Assembly (NCBI RefSeq): GCF_012317385.1
Contig: NZ_CP051144.1
Span: 1,984,001 to 2,048,000, forward strand
Direction: 5' to 3'
From: Romboutsia sp. CE17
GTDB lineage: Bacteria > Bacillota > Clostridia > Peptostreptococcales > Peptostreptococcaceae
Length of the DNA: 64,000 nucleotides
The notes under the pieces: generated by a model
Database searches by the model: none
What the model was told of the DNA's origin: nothing
What the model saw: only the letters and a program-made list of their open reading frames with translations
Position numbers and translations under genes: made by a program
Shown here: piece after piece, positions 25,677-35,504 of the stretch
Numbering within the stretch: position 1 is the stretch's first letter
Layout: every line of letters starts with the position of its first letter

Positions 25677-26705
25677 TTACTTGCTATCTTCATTTTTACT
25701 TTCTTCTTTTTCTTTAGAAGCTTGAACAAACGCTTCTATATCTTTTAATACATTCCCTTTAGCAAACTTTATACCTTGGTTAATCGCATTCTTTATTGCC
25801 TTACCATTTGAACTACCATGAGCTTTTATAACTCCTCCATTTACACCTAAAAGAGGCGCTCCTCCATACTCTGAATAATCCATAAATGATTTTAATTCTT
25901 TTAAGTCATCCTTTAATAACATTGCTCCAATTTTACCTTTAGTACTAGCTAAGAATGTTTCTTTCAAAAGTTTCATAACAGACATTGCTACACCTTCTGT
26001 AGACTTTAATAATATATTTCCTGTAAATCCATCACATACTATTACGTCTGTTTTTGCATTTATCACATCTCTTGCTTCTAAGTTTCCTATAAAGTTTATA
26101 TTCATTTTTTTAAGTTCTTCATAAGACTGTTTTACTAACTCATTTCCCTTGCCTTCTTCTGAACCTATATTAGCTAAAGAAATTCTAGGACTTTCTATCC
26201 CTAAAACTTTTTTAGAATAAATATTAGTCATTGCTGCAAACTCAACTAAGTTTCTAACTTTACAATCAGCATTTGCTCCACCATCTGCAATTAAAGTCAT
26301 ACCTCTTTTAACATTTGGTATAGCTGGGCATAAACATGGTCTATCTATACCTTTAATTCTACCTACTACAAATAGTCCTCCTGCAAGTAAAGCACCTGTA
26401 CTTCCTGCTGAAACTATAGCATCAGCTTTTCCTTCTTTTACAAGTCTTAGTGCAACTACCATTGAAGAATCTTTTTTACTTCTAATTGCTTTTACTGGTT
26501 TATCTTCATTTTCTATTACCTCTGTTGTATGTACTATTTCTAATTTGCTTCTATCAAAGTCATAGTTGGCAAATTCCTTTTCTAAGACTTCTTTATCACC
26601 AGTTATTATAATATCTATATTATATTCTTTAATTGCGCTTACAACGCCTTCTACGTTGGATTTAGGTGCATTATCTCCGCCCATTCCATCTATTACAATT
26701 TTCAT
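25677..26705 (-). CDS. plsX: phosphate acyltransferase PlsX
   Basis: Makes acyl-phosphate from acyl-ACP (or uses acyl-phosphate from fatty acid kinase) for phosphatidic acid synthesis. The 342 residues start MKIVIDGMGGDNAP and contain IVSAGSTGALLAGG (about 100-113), LIADGGANADCKVRNLVEFA and YSEYGGAPLLGVNGGVIKAHG (about 276-296). The last 14 residues are Lys/Glu/Ser rich. It is alone between two terminators. Neither fapR nor fabH/fabD lies beside it, unlike the arrangement in C. difficile and Bacillus. A 7-6-7 inverted repeat (26783-26802) sits in its promoter region. Confidence 0.96.
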   Translation of the reverse strand: MKIVIDGMGGDNAPKSNVEGVVSAIKEYNIDIIITGDKEVLEKEFANYDFDRSKLEIVHTTEVIENEDKPVKAIRSKKDSSMVVALRLVKEGKADAIVSAGSTGALLAGGLFVVGRIKGIDRPCLCPAIPNVKRGMTLIADGGANADCKVRNLVEFAAMTNIYSKKVLGIESPRISLANIGSEEGKGNELVKQSYEELKKMNINFIGNLEARDVINAKTDVIVCDGFTGNILLKSTEGVAMSVMKLLKETFLASTKGKIGAMLLKDDLKELKSFMDYSEYGGAPLLGVNGGVIKAHGSSNGKAIKNAINQGIKFAKGNVLKDIEAFVQASKEKEESKNEDSK

Positions 26706-26782
26706 AATAAACCTTCCTTTCTATATTTAAATTATTTTATAAAATATTTATTTAACTCTATTCTTAAATTATTTTAGATATA

Positions 26783-26802
26783 TATTAGAATACCCTCTAA
26801 TA
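26783..26802. repeat. inverted repeat upstream of plsX, possible operator
   Basis: TATTAGA - 6 bases - TCTAATA, perfect arms, about 80 bases before the plsX start and 25 after the rpmF terminator. It could be a repressor site. It does not match the FapR consensus I remember, so no regulator is named. Confidence 0.4.
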
Positions 26803-26826
26803 ATAAGTTTTAAATTATTAGTTTGT

Positions 26827-26863
26827 AAAAAAAAAAACATGTAGAGTACTCTACATGTTTTTT
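26827..26863 (-). terminator. terminator of rpmF
   Basis: Long near-perfect palindrome ACATGTAGAGT / ACTCTACATGT with flanking A/T pairs. Eleven T follow on the minus strand. It begins nine bases after the rpmF stop. Confidence 0.92.
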
Positions 26864-26871
26864 AGAAGTCA

Positions 26872-27048
26872 TTACTTAGAAACAACTTCTTTACCTTTAT
26901 AATATCCGCAATCTGGACACACTCTATGTGGTAATTTTGGCTCATGACATTGTGGACAACTTACAAATCCAGTTGCTGTCATTTGTGAGTTAGCCGCTCT
27001 TCTCATTTTAGTTTTTGATTTAGACGTCTTACGCTTTGGTACTGCCAT
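26872..27048 (-). CDS. rpmF: 50S ribosomal protein L32
   Basis: A 58-residue protein, [18 protein letters not shown] at the N-terminus, with two CxxC pairs (CPQC about 31-34, CPDC about 44-47) that form a zinc site, so it is the zinc-binding form. It is too short for many ORF callers. It follows the DUF177 gene by 13 bases after a GGAGG site, the near-universal yceD-rpmF pair. Confidence 0.97.
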   Translation of the reverse strand: MAVPKRKTSKSKTKMRRAANSQMTATGFVSCPQCHEPKLPHRVCPDCGYYKGKEVVSK

Positions 27049-27061
27049 TTACGCCACCTCC

Positions 27062-27589
27062 TTAGTCATTTTTAAACAAATCTTTTAATTTAGCAAAACG
27101 GGGATCTATAATCTCCTCGTCGTTCGCAATTTCATCACAAGAGCATTCTTCTCTATTTAAGTTAGCTCCACATCCTTGGCAAAGACCCTCACAGTCTTCA
27201 TCACAAAGAACCTGTGCTGTTAAATTAAAGTCTATAGTTTGCTCTATAATATCAAGAAGATTAACTTCCTGTCCATCATATATGAAAGCATCATCATCCT
27301 CAAAACTATCTTCATCAAAATCCTCTTTTACTAAGAATCCTTGTATATCGTAGTTAACAGGTACTTCCACTTCATCTAAGCATCTTGAACAATTTTCAAG
27401 AAGTGTAAAATCAACATTAACATCAATATATAAACCTTTGTTAGTGTTTGATATCTTACCATCTACATTAATAGGTGAAGTTAGCTTATATATGCCATCA
27501 CAGTAATTAATAGTATCAATTTTTTGAGAAAAATTCAAGTCTATTTTATCAGTTTCTCTTCTATTTAATTTATCTAGACTAATAATCAT
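27062..27589 (-). CDS. DUF177 (YceD-like) protein
   Basis: A 175-residue protein of the YceD/DUF177 family, linked in other bacteria and plastids to 23S rRNA accumulation. Motifs: CSRCLDEVEVPV (about 67-78) and a Cys-rich, acidic segment CDEDCEGLCQGCGANLN (about 132-148), possibly zinc binding. The protein is acidic overall. It forms an operon with rpmF. Its own promoter lies within the 160 bases before ackA's end, not clearly visible. Confidence 0.93.
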   Translation of the reverse strand: MIISLDKLNRRETDKIDLNFSQKIDTINYCDGIYKLTSPINVDGKISNTNKGLYIDVNVDFTLLENCSRCLDEVEVPVNYDIQGFLVKEDFDEDSFEDDDAFIYDGQEVNLLDIIEQTIDFNLTAQVLCDEDCEGLCQGCGANLNREECSCDEIANDEEIIDPRFAKLKDLFKND

Positions 27590-27691
27590 GTTTTCACCTC
27601 AATAATATTGCCAAATTAATTATACAAATCTCATCATTGTTTGTCAAGTATTTTTACTTGATAGATAAATTTGTAAATAATGTGAGCATAA

Positions 27692-27720
27692 GTTAAGGTA
27701 GGTGATTAACCTACCTTGAC
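27692..27720 (-). terminator. hairpin after ackA, probable terminator without U-tract
   Basis: Minus strand AGTCAAGGTAGGT - 5 bases - ACCTACCTTAACT: 13 pairs with one mismatch, about 33 bases after the ackA stop. The following bases are AACTTATG, not T-rich, so termination may be inefficient. Confidence 0.6.
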
Positions 27721-27749
27721 TTTATTATATCCAATTAAAGTATTTTTAA

Positions 27750-28946
27750 TTATTTAACTAAAGCTACAGTATCTCTAGCTATCATTAATTCTTCGTTAGT
27801 TGGTATTAATAATATCTTAACTGCAGAATCTTCAGTAGATATTACAGTTTCTTTTCCTCTAACTTTGTTAGCTTCTTTATCTAACTTCATTCCTAAGAAT
27901 TCCATGTTAGTAGCTATAGCTTCTCTCATATCTATTCCGTTTTCACCTACACCAGCAGTGAATACAACAGCATCAACACCGTTCATTTCAGCAGCGTAAG
28001 ATCCTATATATTTCTTAACTCTTTGAGCATAAGCATCTAATGCAACTTGAGCTTTTTCGTCACCCTTAGCAGCAGCATCTTCTATATCTCTGAAGTCACT
28101 TGATATACCAGTCATACCGTATACTCCAGATTGCTTGTTCATTACGTTATCTATTCCATCTGCATCTAAGTTTTCTTTTCTCATTAAGAATGGTATTATA
28201 GCTGGATCTATATCTCCACATCTAGTTCCCATTATTAATCCTTCTAATGGAGTGAATCCCATAGAAGTATCTACACATTTACCACCATCAACAGCAGCTA
28301 TAGAAGCTCCATTTCCTAAGTGGCAAGTTATTATCTTAACATCTTCTATGTTCTTTCCTAACATAGCAGCAGCTCTTTGAGATACATACTTGTGAGAAGT
28401 TCCGTGGAATCCGTATCTTCTTACACCGTATTTAGTGTATAACTCATGAGGTAAACCATATAAGTAAGATTTTTTAGGCATTGTTTGATGGAAAGCAGTA
28501 TCAAATACAGCTACCATTGGTACCCCTGGAAGTATAGCTTTACAAGCATCTATTCCCATTATGTTTGCTGGGTTGTGAAGTGGAGCTAAATCTATACATT
28601 CTTTTATAGTATTTTCAACTTCTTCAGTTATTACTACAGATGAAGCAAACTTTTCACCACCGTGTACAACTCTGTGTCCAACAGCTTCTATTTCGCTCAT
28701 TTCTTTTACTCCACCGTAAGTTGGATCAAGAACAGCATCTAATACTAATTTTATAGCATCTTCATGGTTTTTCATTGGTTGTTCAACTATGTACTTACCT
28801 TCTACACCGTCTTTTTCTTGCTTAAGTATAGAACCTTCTATACCTATTCTTTCAACTAAACCTACACATAATACAGCTTCATTTGACATATCTATTAATT
28901 GATACTTTAATGAAGAACTACCACAGTTTAATACTAATACTTTCAT
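27750..28946 (-). CDS. ackA: acetate kinase
   Basis: Acetyl phosphate plus ADP gives acetate and ATP; a main energy-conserving step of fermentation. The 398 residues show [17 protein letters not shown] at the N-terminus, the [11 protein letters not shown] motif (about 147-157), [22 protein letters not shown] (about 207-228, in two parts) and ARDTVALVK at the end. The ribosome site is AGGAGG. No phosphotransacetylase (pta) gene is adjacent, so the pair is split. Codon usage looks richer in favoured codons than in neighbours, as expected for a highly expressed enzyme. Confidence 0.98.
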   Translation of the reverse strand: MKVLVLNCGSSSLKYQLIDMSNEAVLCVGLVERIGIEGSILKQEKDGVEGKYIVEQPMKNHEDAIKLVLDAVLDPTYGGVKEMSEIEAVGHRVVHGGEKFASSVVITEEVENTIKECIDLAPLHNPANIMGIDACKAILPGVPMVAVFDTAFHQTMPKKSYLYGLPHELYTKYGVRRYGFHGTSHKYVSQRAAAMLGKNIEDVKIITCHLGNGASIAAVDGGKCVDTSMGFTPLEGLIMGTRCGDIDPAIIPFLMRKENLDADGIDNVMNKQSGVYGMTGISSDFRDIEDAAAKGDEKAQVALDAYAQRVKKYIGSYAAEMNGVDAVVFTAGVGENGIDMREAIATNMEFLGMKLDKEANKVRGKETVISTEDSAVKILLIPTNEELMIARDTVALVK

Positions 28947-29360
28947 TAGTATACCTCCTTAAATTTTATCAATACTATTTAACAGGTCTATTACTAAACC
29001 TTATATTTAACTGCTTTGTACGACTTCTAAGAGAAATCTTGTATACATTAAACATTTATCATAATTAATATATCACTTTTTACTTAAAAAGTACATAGCA
29101 TTTACAGAATATTTTAAATCCATATACAAAAAACTTGTCTTATATATTATTTTTATCTTTTTGTTGCAATATTATTATATAAATATTAACAATTTACATA
29201 TATAATACATATATAAAATAATCAAAATCTATATAAATATCTATATATTTCTATTTATACTATCAATTACCTTTATTTTTATACAAAGTAATACTAATAA
29301 TTAAATTATATAGCTTTTGATTTTTAACTTACTTTTATGATTAACAAAAGGAGAAATTTT
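28947..29360. other. 414-base divergent intergenic region, ackA / tmcAL
   Basis: Extremely AT-rich. It must hold the promoters for ackA (minus) and tmcAL (plus), but no clear -35/-10 pair stands out from the many TATA-like runs. A small hairpin (ACTTTTT - ACTT - AAAAAGT, 29075-29092) lies about 130 bases before ackA. No riboswitch, T-box or small reading frame was found. Confidence 0.6.
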
Positions 29361-30629
29361 ATGAATATACTTGGATTAGTTGTTGAATATAATCCATTCC
29401 ATAATGGGCATTTATATCATTTATTAAAGTCTAAAGAAATAACCAATGCTACACATACAGTTGCTATTATGAGTGGTAACTTCCTTCAAAGAGGAGAACC
29501 TGCTTTATTTGATAAACACATAAGAGCTTGTGCAGCTGTTAAAAATGGTGTAGATTTAGTTATTGAATTACCTACATTATTTGCTTGCCAAAGTGCAGAA
29601 ATTTTTTCTCATGGAGCTATAGCTACTTTAAATTCTTTAAATTGTATAAATTCAATTTGCTTTGGTAGCGAAATTGGTGATATTGATATTCTTTATACAA
29701 TTTCCAAAATATTAGTCAATGAACCAGATGAATTTAAAGTTTCTTTAAAAAAATATCTAAACGAAGGATTACTTTTTCCTACAGCTAGAAGCAACGCTTT
29801 ATTTGATTATATTAATAACAATAATTTACTTAATATATCTAAAGATGACCTTTTAAGTATTTTAAACTCATCTAATAATATTTTAGGCATAGAATATGTA
29901 AAAAGTCTACTAAAATTAAAAAGTAATATTGTTCCTTTTACAATTACTAGGATAAATTCAGAGTATAACTCTGAAAAAATAGATAATTCTATTTGTTCTG
30001 CCACTGCTATAAGAAAAGCCTTAAAAAATGGAAATGAAATTTCATTTGCTTCAAATGTGGTTCCAGAACCTACTTATAATATTTTAAAAGAGAAAATTAA
30101 TAATAATTTTAATCCTATTTTTGATGAAATGTTTTTTGATACTTTATCTTCGATTATTCTTAGAGATAATAATCATTTAGATAGATATTTCGATGTTAAT
30201 GAAGGGATAGAAAATAAAATTTATCAAAGTATTTTCACTTCTAAATCATTAGAAGAGCTTCATTCATCTATAAAGTCAAAAAGGTACACTTTGACTAAAA
30301 TAAAACGTACACTTAATAATATTTTACTTGGTATAACTAAAGAAGATATGAATTTAGTAAAAAATATGGATTACATTCCTTATATAAGGGTTTTAGCTTT
30401 TAATAACAAAGGTCGTGAAATACTAAAATCCATAAAAAACTCTTCTGAAGTTAATATTATAAATAAGTTTTCTAAGGTTGAATTTTCTATGAATGATAAT
30501 AAACTTAAGACTTTAATTGATTATGATGTAAAAGCAAGTAATATATACAATATGGTATATTATAAAAATAATAGACATCTATTAAAAGGACCTATGGATT
30601 TTTATATATCACCAACTTATATAAAATAA
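29361..30629 (+). CDS. tmcAL: tRNA(Met) cytidine acetate ligase TmcAL (YlbM)
   Basis: Uses acetate and ATP to acetylate the wobble C34 of elongator tRNA-Met. The 422 residues start [20 protein letters not shown], with the nucleotidyltransferase HxGH-type motif, then [19 protein letters not shown] near 44-60 and [12 protein letters not shown] (about 220). An in-frame ATG 24 bases upstream exists, but AAAGGAG (29347-29353) sits between them and points to 29361. It diverges from ackA, whose product is acetate, its substrate. It converges on the lactate operon with a shared terminator. Confidence 0.93.
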   Translation: MNILGLVVEYNPFHNGHLYHLLKSKEITNATHTVAIMSGNFLQRGEPALFDKHIRACAAVKNGVDLVIELPTLFACQSAEIFSHGAIATLNSLNCINSICFGSEIGDIDILYTISKILVNEPDEFKVSLKKYLNEGLLFPTARSNALFDYINNNNLLNISKDDLLSILNSSNNILGIEYVKSLLKLKSNIVPFTITRINSEYNSEKIDNSICSATAIRKALKNGNEISFASNVVPEPTYNILKEKINNNFNPIFDEMFFDTLSSIILRDNNHLDRYFDVNEGIENKIYQSIFTSKSLEELHSSIKSKRYTLTKIKRTLNNILLGITKEDMNLVKNMDYIPYIRVLAFNNKGREILKSIKNSSEVNIINKFSKVEFSMNDNKLKTLIDYDVKASNIYNMVYYKNNRHLLKGPMDFYISPTYIK

Positions 30630-30659
30630 AATTTATTTTTATTATCCTAAAAAATACAT

Positions 30660-30712
30660 AAAAAGCTACCTACAAATATCTTTTTATTTTGAAGGTAGCT
30701 TTTATTTTTTTA
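30660..30712. terminator. bidirectional terminator between tmcAL and the lactate operon
   Basis: Stem AAAGCTACCT / AGGTAGCTTT with a 21-base loop. T-rich runs follow on both strands (TTTTATTTTTTT on plus, TTTTTATG on minus). It serves the two convergent transcripts. Confidence 0.8.
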
Positions 30713-32101
30713 GTAAATTTTACCTGGATTTAATAAGTTTTTAGGATCAAATGCAGATTTTATATTTTTAATTATATTCATATATATCTCACTTTGAGAT
30801 TCATGTAAATATCCTTTCTTAGCATACCCTATACCATGCTCACCAGATACTTGACCTCTTAATACTCTAGCTTTTCCGTACATATGGTCAAAAGTTTCTT
30901 TTAATTTTAAATTCCACTGCTCTTCGTTCATATCATCCTTTAATACATATACATGTAGATTTCCATCACCTGCATGACCAAAGCTTTTTATTCTAACATT
31001 TAATTCATTTTGTAAGTCATGAGTATATTTGATAAATTCTGCTACTTTATCTCTAGGAACTACAACATCACATTCATCCATTTCTGTAGTAGATGCCTTT
31101 ATAGCTTCAAGGAACGCTCCTCTTGCAGACCATATTGATTCATTTCTCTCTTGTGTATCTGATATAAATACATCATACGCACCATTTTCTAAGCAAAGAT
31201 TAGCAACATTTTCATATTCTTTTTCTATATCTTCTTTTGTATTTCCATCAAATGTAAGCAATAGATAAGCATCAGATGTATTATCTGGGAATTTTTTACC
31301 TAAAAAATCTTCTGCTGCAAGTATTACATCTCTTTCCATAAACTCTATAGCTGTTGGTATTGATTTTGATTTTATTATCTTTGGCACAGTATTTATTGCC
31401 ATTTCTAAATCTGGGAATGGTATTAGTAAGCTTATTGCTTTTTTAGGTAGTGGAAGTAATTTTAATGTTGCTTTAGTAACTATACCTAAAGTACCTTCTG
31501 AACCTACTATTAAATCTTTTATTGAATATCCAGAACTATTTTTAACTACTTTACCACCTACATTTATTACTTCTCCATTTGGAAGTACAACTTCAAGCCC
31601 TCTTACATAATCTCTTGTAACACCATATTTAACAGCTCTCATTCCACCTGCATTAGTATTTATATTTCCTGCTATTGTTGCACTTTTTTCACCTGGGTCT
31701 GGTGGATAAAATAAATCTCTTTCCTCAACATATTGACTTATTGTCATAAGAAGTACACCCGGCTCAACTGTTAGCGTTAAGTTTTCTTCATCTAATTCTA
31801 ATATCTTATCCATTTTACTTAAGTTAATCATTATTCCACCATGTATAGCAACGGATGCTCCAACAAGTCCTGTTCCTTGTCCTCTTGGAGTTACAGGTAT
31901 GTTATTTTCATAAGCATACTTCATTATTTTAGAAACTTGTTCTGTGCTGCGTGCATTTATAAGGACTTCAGGATATTCTTCAACACCACCTAATTCATCA
32001 TGAGAAAAATCTTCACTTATTTCATCTCCAACTATTACGTCATCTTTATCACATACACTAAGTAAAAAATCTATATCATTTTTATCAATAGTCTTATACA
32101 T
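30710..32101 (-). CDS. lctD: FAD-linked lactate dehydrogenase (LctD/GlcD type)
   Basis: Oxidises lactate to pyruvate with FAD and, with EtfAB, drives the uphill NAD+ reaction by electron confurcation using reduced ferredoxin (Acetobacterium Lct system). The 463-residue sequence has the PCMH FAD domain: [16 protein letters not shown] (about 55-70), [26 protein letters not shown] and the C-terminal FAD-oxidase domain with [13 protein letters not shown] (about 375-387) and [14 protein letters not shown] (about 425-438). It lies 12 bases after etfA and is last in the operon, ending at the shared terminator. Confidence 0.93.
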   Translation of the reverse strand: MYKTIDKNDIDFLLSVCDKDDVIVGDEISEDFSHDELGGVEEYPEVLINARSTEQVSKIMKYAYENNIPVTPRGQGTGLVGASVAIHGGIMINLSKMDKILELDEENLTLTVEPGVLLMTISQYVEERDLFYPPDPGEKSATIAGNINTNAGGMRAVKYGVTRDYVRGLEVVLPNGEVINVGGKVVKNSSGYSIKDLIVGSEGTLGIVTKATLKLLPLPKKAISLLIPFPDLEMAINTVPKIIKSKSIPTAIEFMERDVILAAEDFLGKKFPDNTSDAYLLLTFDGNTKEDIEKEYENVANLCLENGAYDVFISDTQERNESIWSARGAFLEAIKASTTEMDECDVVVPRDKVAEFIKYTHDLQNELNVRIKSFGHAGDGNLHVYVLKDDMNEEQWNLKLKETFDHMYGKARVLRGQVSGEHGIGYAKKGYLHESQSEIYMNIIKNIKSAFDPKNLLNPGKIY

Positions 32102-32113
32102 ACAAATCCCCCC

Positions 32114-33328
32114 TTACTCTTCTTCAGCCGCTACAGCTATTTGTAAACTTTTTTCATCTATTTTTTCTATTAACTTAGGAATTATCTCATAAATATCACC
32201 TATTAAAGCCATATGTGCTACATCAAATATAGGAGCTTTTTCATCTTGGTTTATAGCTATTATATAATCAGATCCACTCATACCTGCTACAAACTGAACA
32301 GCACCTGAAACACCACATGTTATTATTAACTTAGGTTTTACAGTTCTACCACTAAGCCCTATTTGCTTTCTTGGATCTAACCATCCAGCTTCTACCATTG
32401 GTCTTGTTCCACCTACTTGAGCACCTAACTTATCAGCTAATTTATAAATCATTTCCATATCTTCTTGTTTCTTTATAGCTCTACTTGCTACTACTATAAT
32501 TTCTGCATCTTCAAGACCTACTTCTTTAGTTTTAGATTTTATATCTAAAACTTCTATATTAGATGATAATTTTTCTTTATCTAAATTACATAAAGTTATT
32601 TTCCCTGTTGGTACTTCTATTTTTTCTGGTGCTGAAAATATTTTATATCTAACTGTTGCAAATTGAGGTCTATTATTAGGAGTGTGTATATGTGCCATTA
32701 TATTCCCACCAAAAGCTGGTCTTATTTGATCTAAGTCAGTATTTTCTTGTATATCAAGTATTGTACAGTCTGCTGTAAGACCTGTTTTAAATCTAGCAGC
32801 AAGTCTTGGAGCTAATGATCTACCTAATGTAGTTCCTCCAACTAACATTATTGTTGGTTTTACACTATTTATATAATCTTCTACAGCTGCAGTATACGGC
32901 TCTATTCTAAACTCTTTAAATTCTTCATTATCATAAACAAATACTTCATCTACTCCATATGCTAATAAGTTATCACATTTATCTTTTATGTTATGACCTA
33001 CAAACACACAGTATACTGGATGATTTATTTTTGCTGCCATTTCACGAGCCTTACCTATAAGTTCGTATGTTACTGGATGTATTTCGCCTTCATGATGATC
33101 AACATATACTGTTATACCTTTCCATTCATCTTTATTTATACTTGCTTTCTTCTCTTCTATAAATTCAAATGCACCTTTAGGACCATTCTTTACGCACATT
33201 TTACACATTTTACAACCTGCGCCAATTTCTATTTTACCGTTATTATCTTCTATTGCTCCAAAAGGACAAATCTCTAACACACTTTTTATATCTTCAATCT
33301 TTTCCATATTTACAACTATTTTTGCCAC
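32114..33328 (-). CDS. lctC: electron transfer flavoprotein alpha subunit with ferredoxin domain (LctC)
   Basis: Alpha subunit of the bifurcating Etf. Residues 1-65 form an extra ferredoxin-like domain: EICPFGAI (Cys about 21) and GCKMCKMCVKNGPKGAFEF (about 38-56). The four cysteines fit a single [4Fe-4S] cluster, as in A. woodii LctC. Residues 70-400 are the EtfA fold, with ADCTILDI, GGNIMAHIHTPNNRPQFATVR and the FAD loop SGAVQFVAGMSGSDYIIAINQDEKAPIF (about 345-372, seen in pieces). The length (404) matches the extended form. It lies between etfB and the dehydrogenase, with spacings of 12-13 bases. Confidence 0.93.
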   Translation of the reverse strand: MAKIVVNMEKIEDIKSVLEICPFGAIEDNNGKIEIGAGCKMCKMCVKNGPKGAFEFIEEKKASINKDEWKGITVYVDHHEGEIHPVTYELIGKAREMAAKINHPVYCVFVGHNIKDKCDNLLAYGVDEVFVYDNEEFKEFRIEPYTAAVEDYINSVKPTIMLVGGTTLGRSLAPRLAARFKTGLTADCTILDIQENTDLDQIRPAFGGNIMAHIHTPNNRPQFATVRYKIFSAPEKIEVPTGKITLCNLDKEKLSSNIEVLDIKSKTKEVGLEDAEIIVVASRAIKKQEDMEMIYKLADKLGAQVGGTRPMVEAGWLDPRKQIGLSGRTVKPKLIITCGVSGAVQFVAGMSGSDYIIAINQDEKAPIFDVAHMALIGDIYEIIPKLIEKIDEKSLQIAVAAEEE

Positions 33329-33341
33329 TTTTAATCCCCCC

Positions 33342-34130
33342 TTAAATTAATTTTAAATCTCTTAATTTATTTGCTAGAGCCTCACTTAACTCTTCAGCAC
33401 TTCCTCTTAATATATCTTTATCTGTATTTGGAGTTGGAGGGAATATTTTTAAAACTTGAGTAGGAGACCCATTTAATCCATAATTCATTTCATCTTTATC
33501 TTCAAAATCATTTAAAGTATACATTGGTATTTCTCTATCTTTAGTTTGTACTTTTAATTTAAATGAAGGTAGTCTAGGTTGGAATATATCTTTTTCTACT
33601 GTCATTAGGCATGGGTATTTTATTTCACATACCTCCAATGTATTTGGCATGTCAACTTCTACTACTATGCTTTCATCTTTTATTTCTATTATTTTAGTTA
33701 CGTTTGTTACATGAGGTATATTTAAAAATTCTGCTACCTCAGGACCTACTTGAGCTGTATCTCCATCTGTAGTTTGCTTACCACAAATTATAATATCTGG
33801 ATTGCCCATTTTTTTGATTCCTTGAGATATTGTGTAAGATGTAGCTAGTACATCCGCTCCTGCAAACCTTCTATCACTTATTATTGCTCCCTCATCAGCA
33901 CCCATCATAAAACTTTCTTCTATAACTTGCTTAGCTTGAGGTGGCCCCATTGTTATTACCTTTAATGTAGCATTTTTTTCTTTTTTTATTCTAAGTGCAG
34001 TTTCAAGTGCAAATAAATCATATGGATTCATTTTTGAATCTACACCATCTCTTTTTAGTACTCCTGTAGCCTCATCTACTTCTACCTCGGTTGTACCTGG
34101 AACTTGTTTTATACATGTTAAAATTTCCAT
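33342..34130 (-). CDS. lctB: electron transfer flavoprotein beta subunit (LctB)
   Basis: Beta subunit carrying the bifurcating FAD in this class. The 262 residues begin MEILTCIKQVPGTTEVEVD and have NPYDLFALETALRIK (about 36-50), VITMGPPQAKQVIEESFMMGADEG, and the nucleotide loop IICGKQTTDGDTAQVGPEVAE (about 113-133, read in two parts). A Pro-rich end (KIFPPTPNTDKDI) is typical. Placed between larA and lctC. Confidence 0.95.
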   Translation of the reverse strand: MEILTCIKQVPGTTEVEVDEATGVLKRDGVDSKMNPYDLFALETALRIKKEKNATLKVITMGPPQAKQVIEESFMMGADEGAIISDRRFAGADVLATSYTISQGIKKMGNPDIIICGKQTTDGDTAQVGPEVAEFLNIPHVTNVTKIIEIKDESIVVEVDMPNTLEVCEIKYPCLMTVEKDIFQPRLPSFKLKVQTKDREIPMYTLNDFEDKDEMNYGLNGSPTQVLKIFPPTPNTDKDILRGSAEELSEALANKLRDLKLI

Positions 34131-34150
34131 TACTATTCCTCCAATCCCCT

Positions 34151-35479
34151 TTATTTTACTGGTACAGCTACTTCTTTATCAGAATCTGTACTATAATCTT
34201 TTTTTGGTTTTACTATTACTGAAACTCCATCTGGAATAACTGTAATTTTAGCGTCTTTACCTTTTATTTCAAAAGCCATATTTAAAGCTTCTTCAAATGT
34301 ATTTGCATGTTTCATATGCATACTTTTTATCATTTCTGGATTACATTGATCCGTTACTATTATGACAGTATATTTTTCTAGTATTCTAGCTAATATCTGG
34401 AACTCCCATTGATCTGGTGCTGTATCACTTTTTTCAACTTTCCTTACATTTTCTAATATTTCACTTGGTGAAGAAGCATTCGCTATATTATCATAAAAAG
34501 ACTGACCACCGTGACCATCATTGCAAGCAGAGATCATTATTATTACTCCACCCTCTTTACATGTAGCCTCAGCCGCTGTCATGCCTTTAACTGATTGATA
34601 TATATTTTGATCTAATGGATATCCTCCATTAGTACTTATAACTATATCTGCATTTTGAGCATCTATTTTAGATAACTCAGTTACAAATTCGCATCCTGTT
34701 TTATGCGCTTTTTCAGCATCCCCTGCAAAAGATGCTATAACTTTTTTATCCTTATCTATTACTACATTTAATATAAAAGCTAAATTTGCTTTTTTAGCTG
34801 CATATACCATATCTTCATGTATTGGATTATTATTAATTATCCCTGTTCTTGCATACTTACTATCTATAAATTCACTACAGTGATTGTACATAATAGTCTT
34901 AGCTGATGCTATTCCTGGAAGAACACTCTTTCTTCCACCTGAGAATCCAGCAAAGAAATGTGGCTCTATAAACCCTTCTGCTATCAATAAGTCAGCTTCA
35001 AAAGCAACTTTATTCAAATAAAAGTCGCCTCCTGATGGAAGTACACCTGCTTTTACCATTGAATCATCATCTGTAGATACATGCATTATTATTTCTTCAT
35101 TATTTACTATCTCTTCTCCCATTTTATAAATTAATTCTTCTCTTGTACTAGGTCTATGAAATCCTGTTGCAACTATAATCTTTACATCTATATCTGGATT
35201 TCCTTCTCTTAATCGTCTTAAAATTATAGGCATTGTAACTTTACTTGGAACTGGTCTAGTATGGTCACTAGTTATTATTACAACGCTTTTTTTATCCTTA
35301 GCTAACTCTTCAAGTTTAGGTGAACCAATTGGATTATCCATAGACTCTTCGACTATTTCTTCTTCACTCCTATTAACAACATAATTATGAGCTTTTGACT
35401 CTAAAACAGCTAATAGGTTTTCATCTGGAATGTTTAACTTCATCCCCATTTTCGAATAAGGCACTTTTAAAATCGACAT
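34151..35479 (-). CDS. larA: nickel-dependent lactate racemase LarA
   Basis: Interconverts D- and L-lactate using a nickel-pincer nucleotide cofactor, so both isomers can feed the dehydrogenase. The 442 residues carry ITSDHTRPVPSKVT (about 68-81), ATGFHRPSTREE (about 107), GFIEPHFFAGFSGGRKSVLPG (about 170-190) and NGGYPLDQNIYQSVKGM (about 286-302), in line with the cofactor-anchoring Lys/His positions of LarA. The cofactor genes larB, larC and larE are not in this window and should lie elsewhere. The C-terminus is Lys/Asp rich. Confidence 0.92.
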   Translation of the reverse strand: MSILKVPYSKMGMKLNIPDENLLAVLESKAHNYVVNRSEEEIVEESMDNPIGSPKLEELAKDKKSVVIITSDHTRPVPSKVTMPIILRRLREGNPDIDVKIIVATGFHRPSTREELIYKMGEEIVNNEEIIMHVSTDDDSMVKAGVLPSGGDFYLNKVAFEADLLIAEGFIEPHFFAGFSGGRKSVLPGIASAKTIMYNHCSEFIDSKYARTGIINNNPIHEDMVYAAKKANLAFILNVVIDKDKKVIASFAGDAEKAHKTGCEFVTELSKIDAQNADIVISTNGGYPLDQNIYQSVKGMTAAEATCKEGGVIIMISACNDGHGGQSFYDNIANASSPSEILENVRKVEKSDTAPDQWEFQILARILEKYTVIIVTDQCNPEMIKSMHMKHANTFEEALNMAFEIKGKDAKITVIPDGVSVIVKPKKDYSTDSDKEVAVPVK

Positions 35480-35504
35480 ATTGTCCCCCTTTTATAAATT
35501 TATT

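Noticed and set aside
28947-29360. Riboswitch, T-box or small RNA in the ackA/tmcAL gap
   Set aside because: No conserved motif or strong structure was seen; only AT-rich DNA and one weak hairpin.
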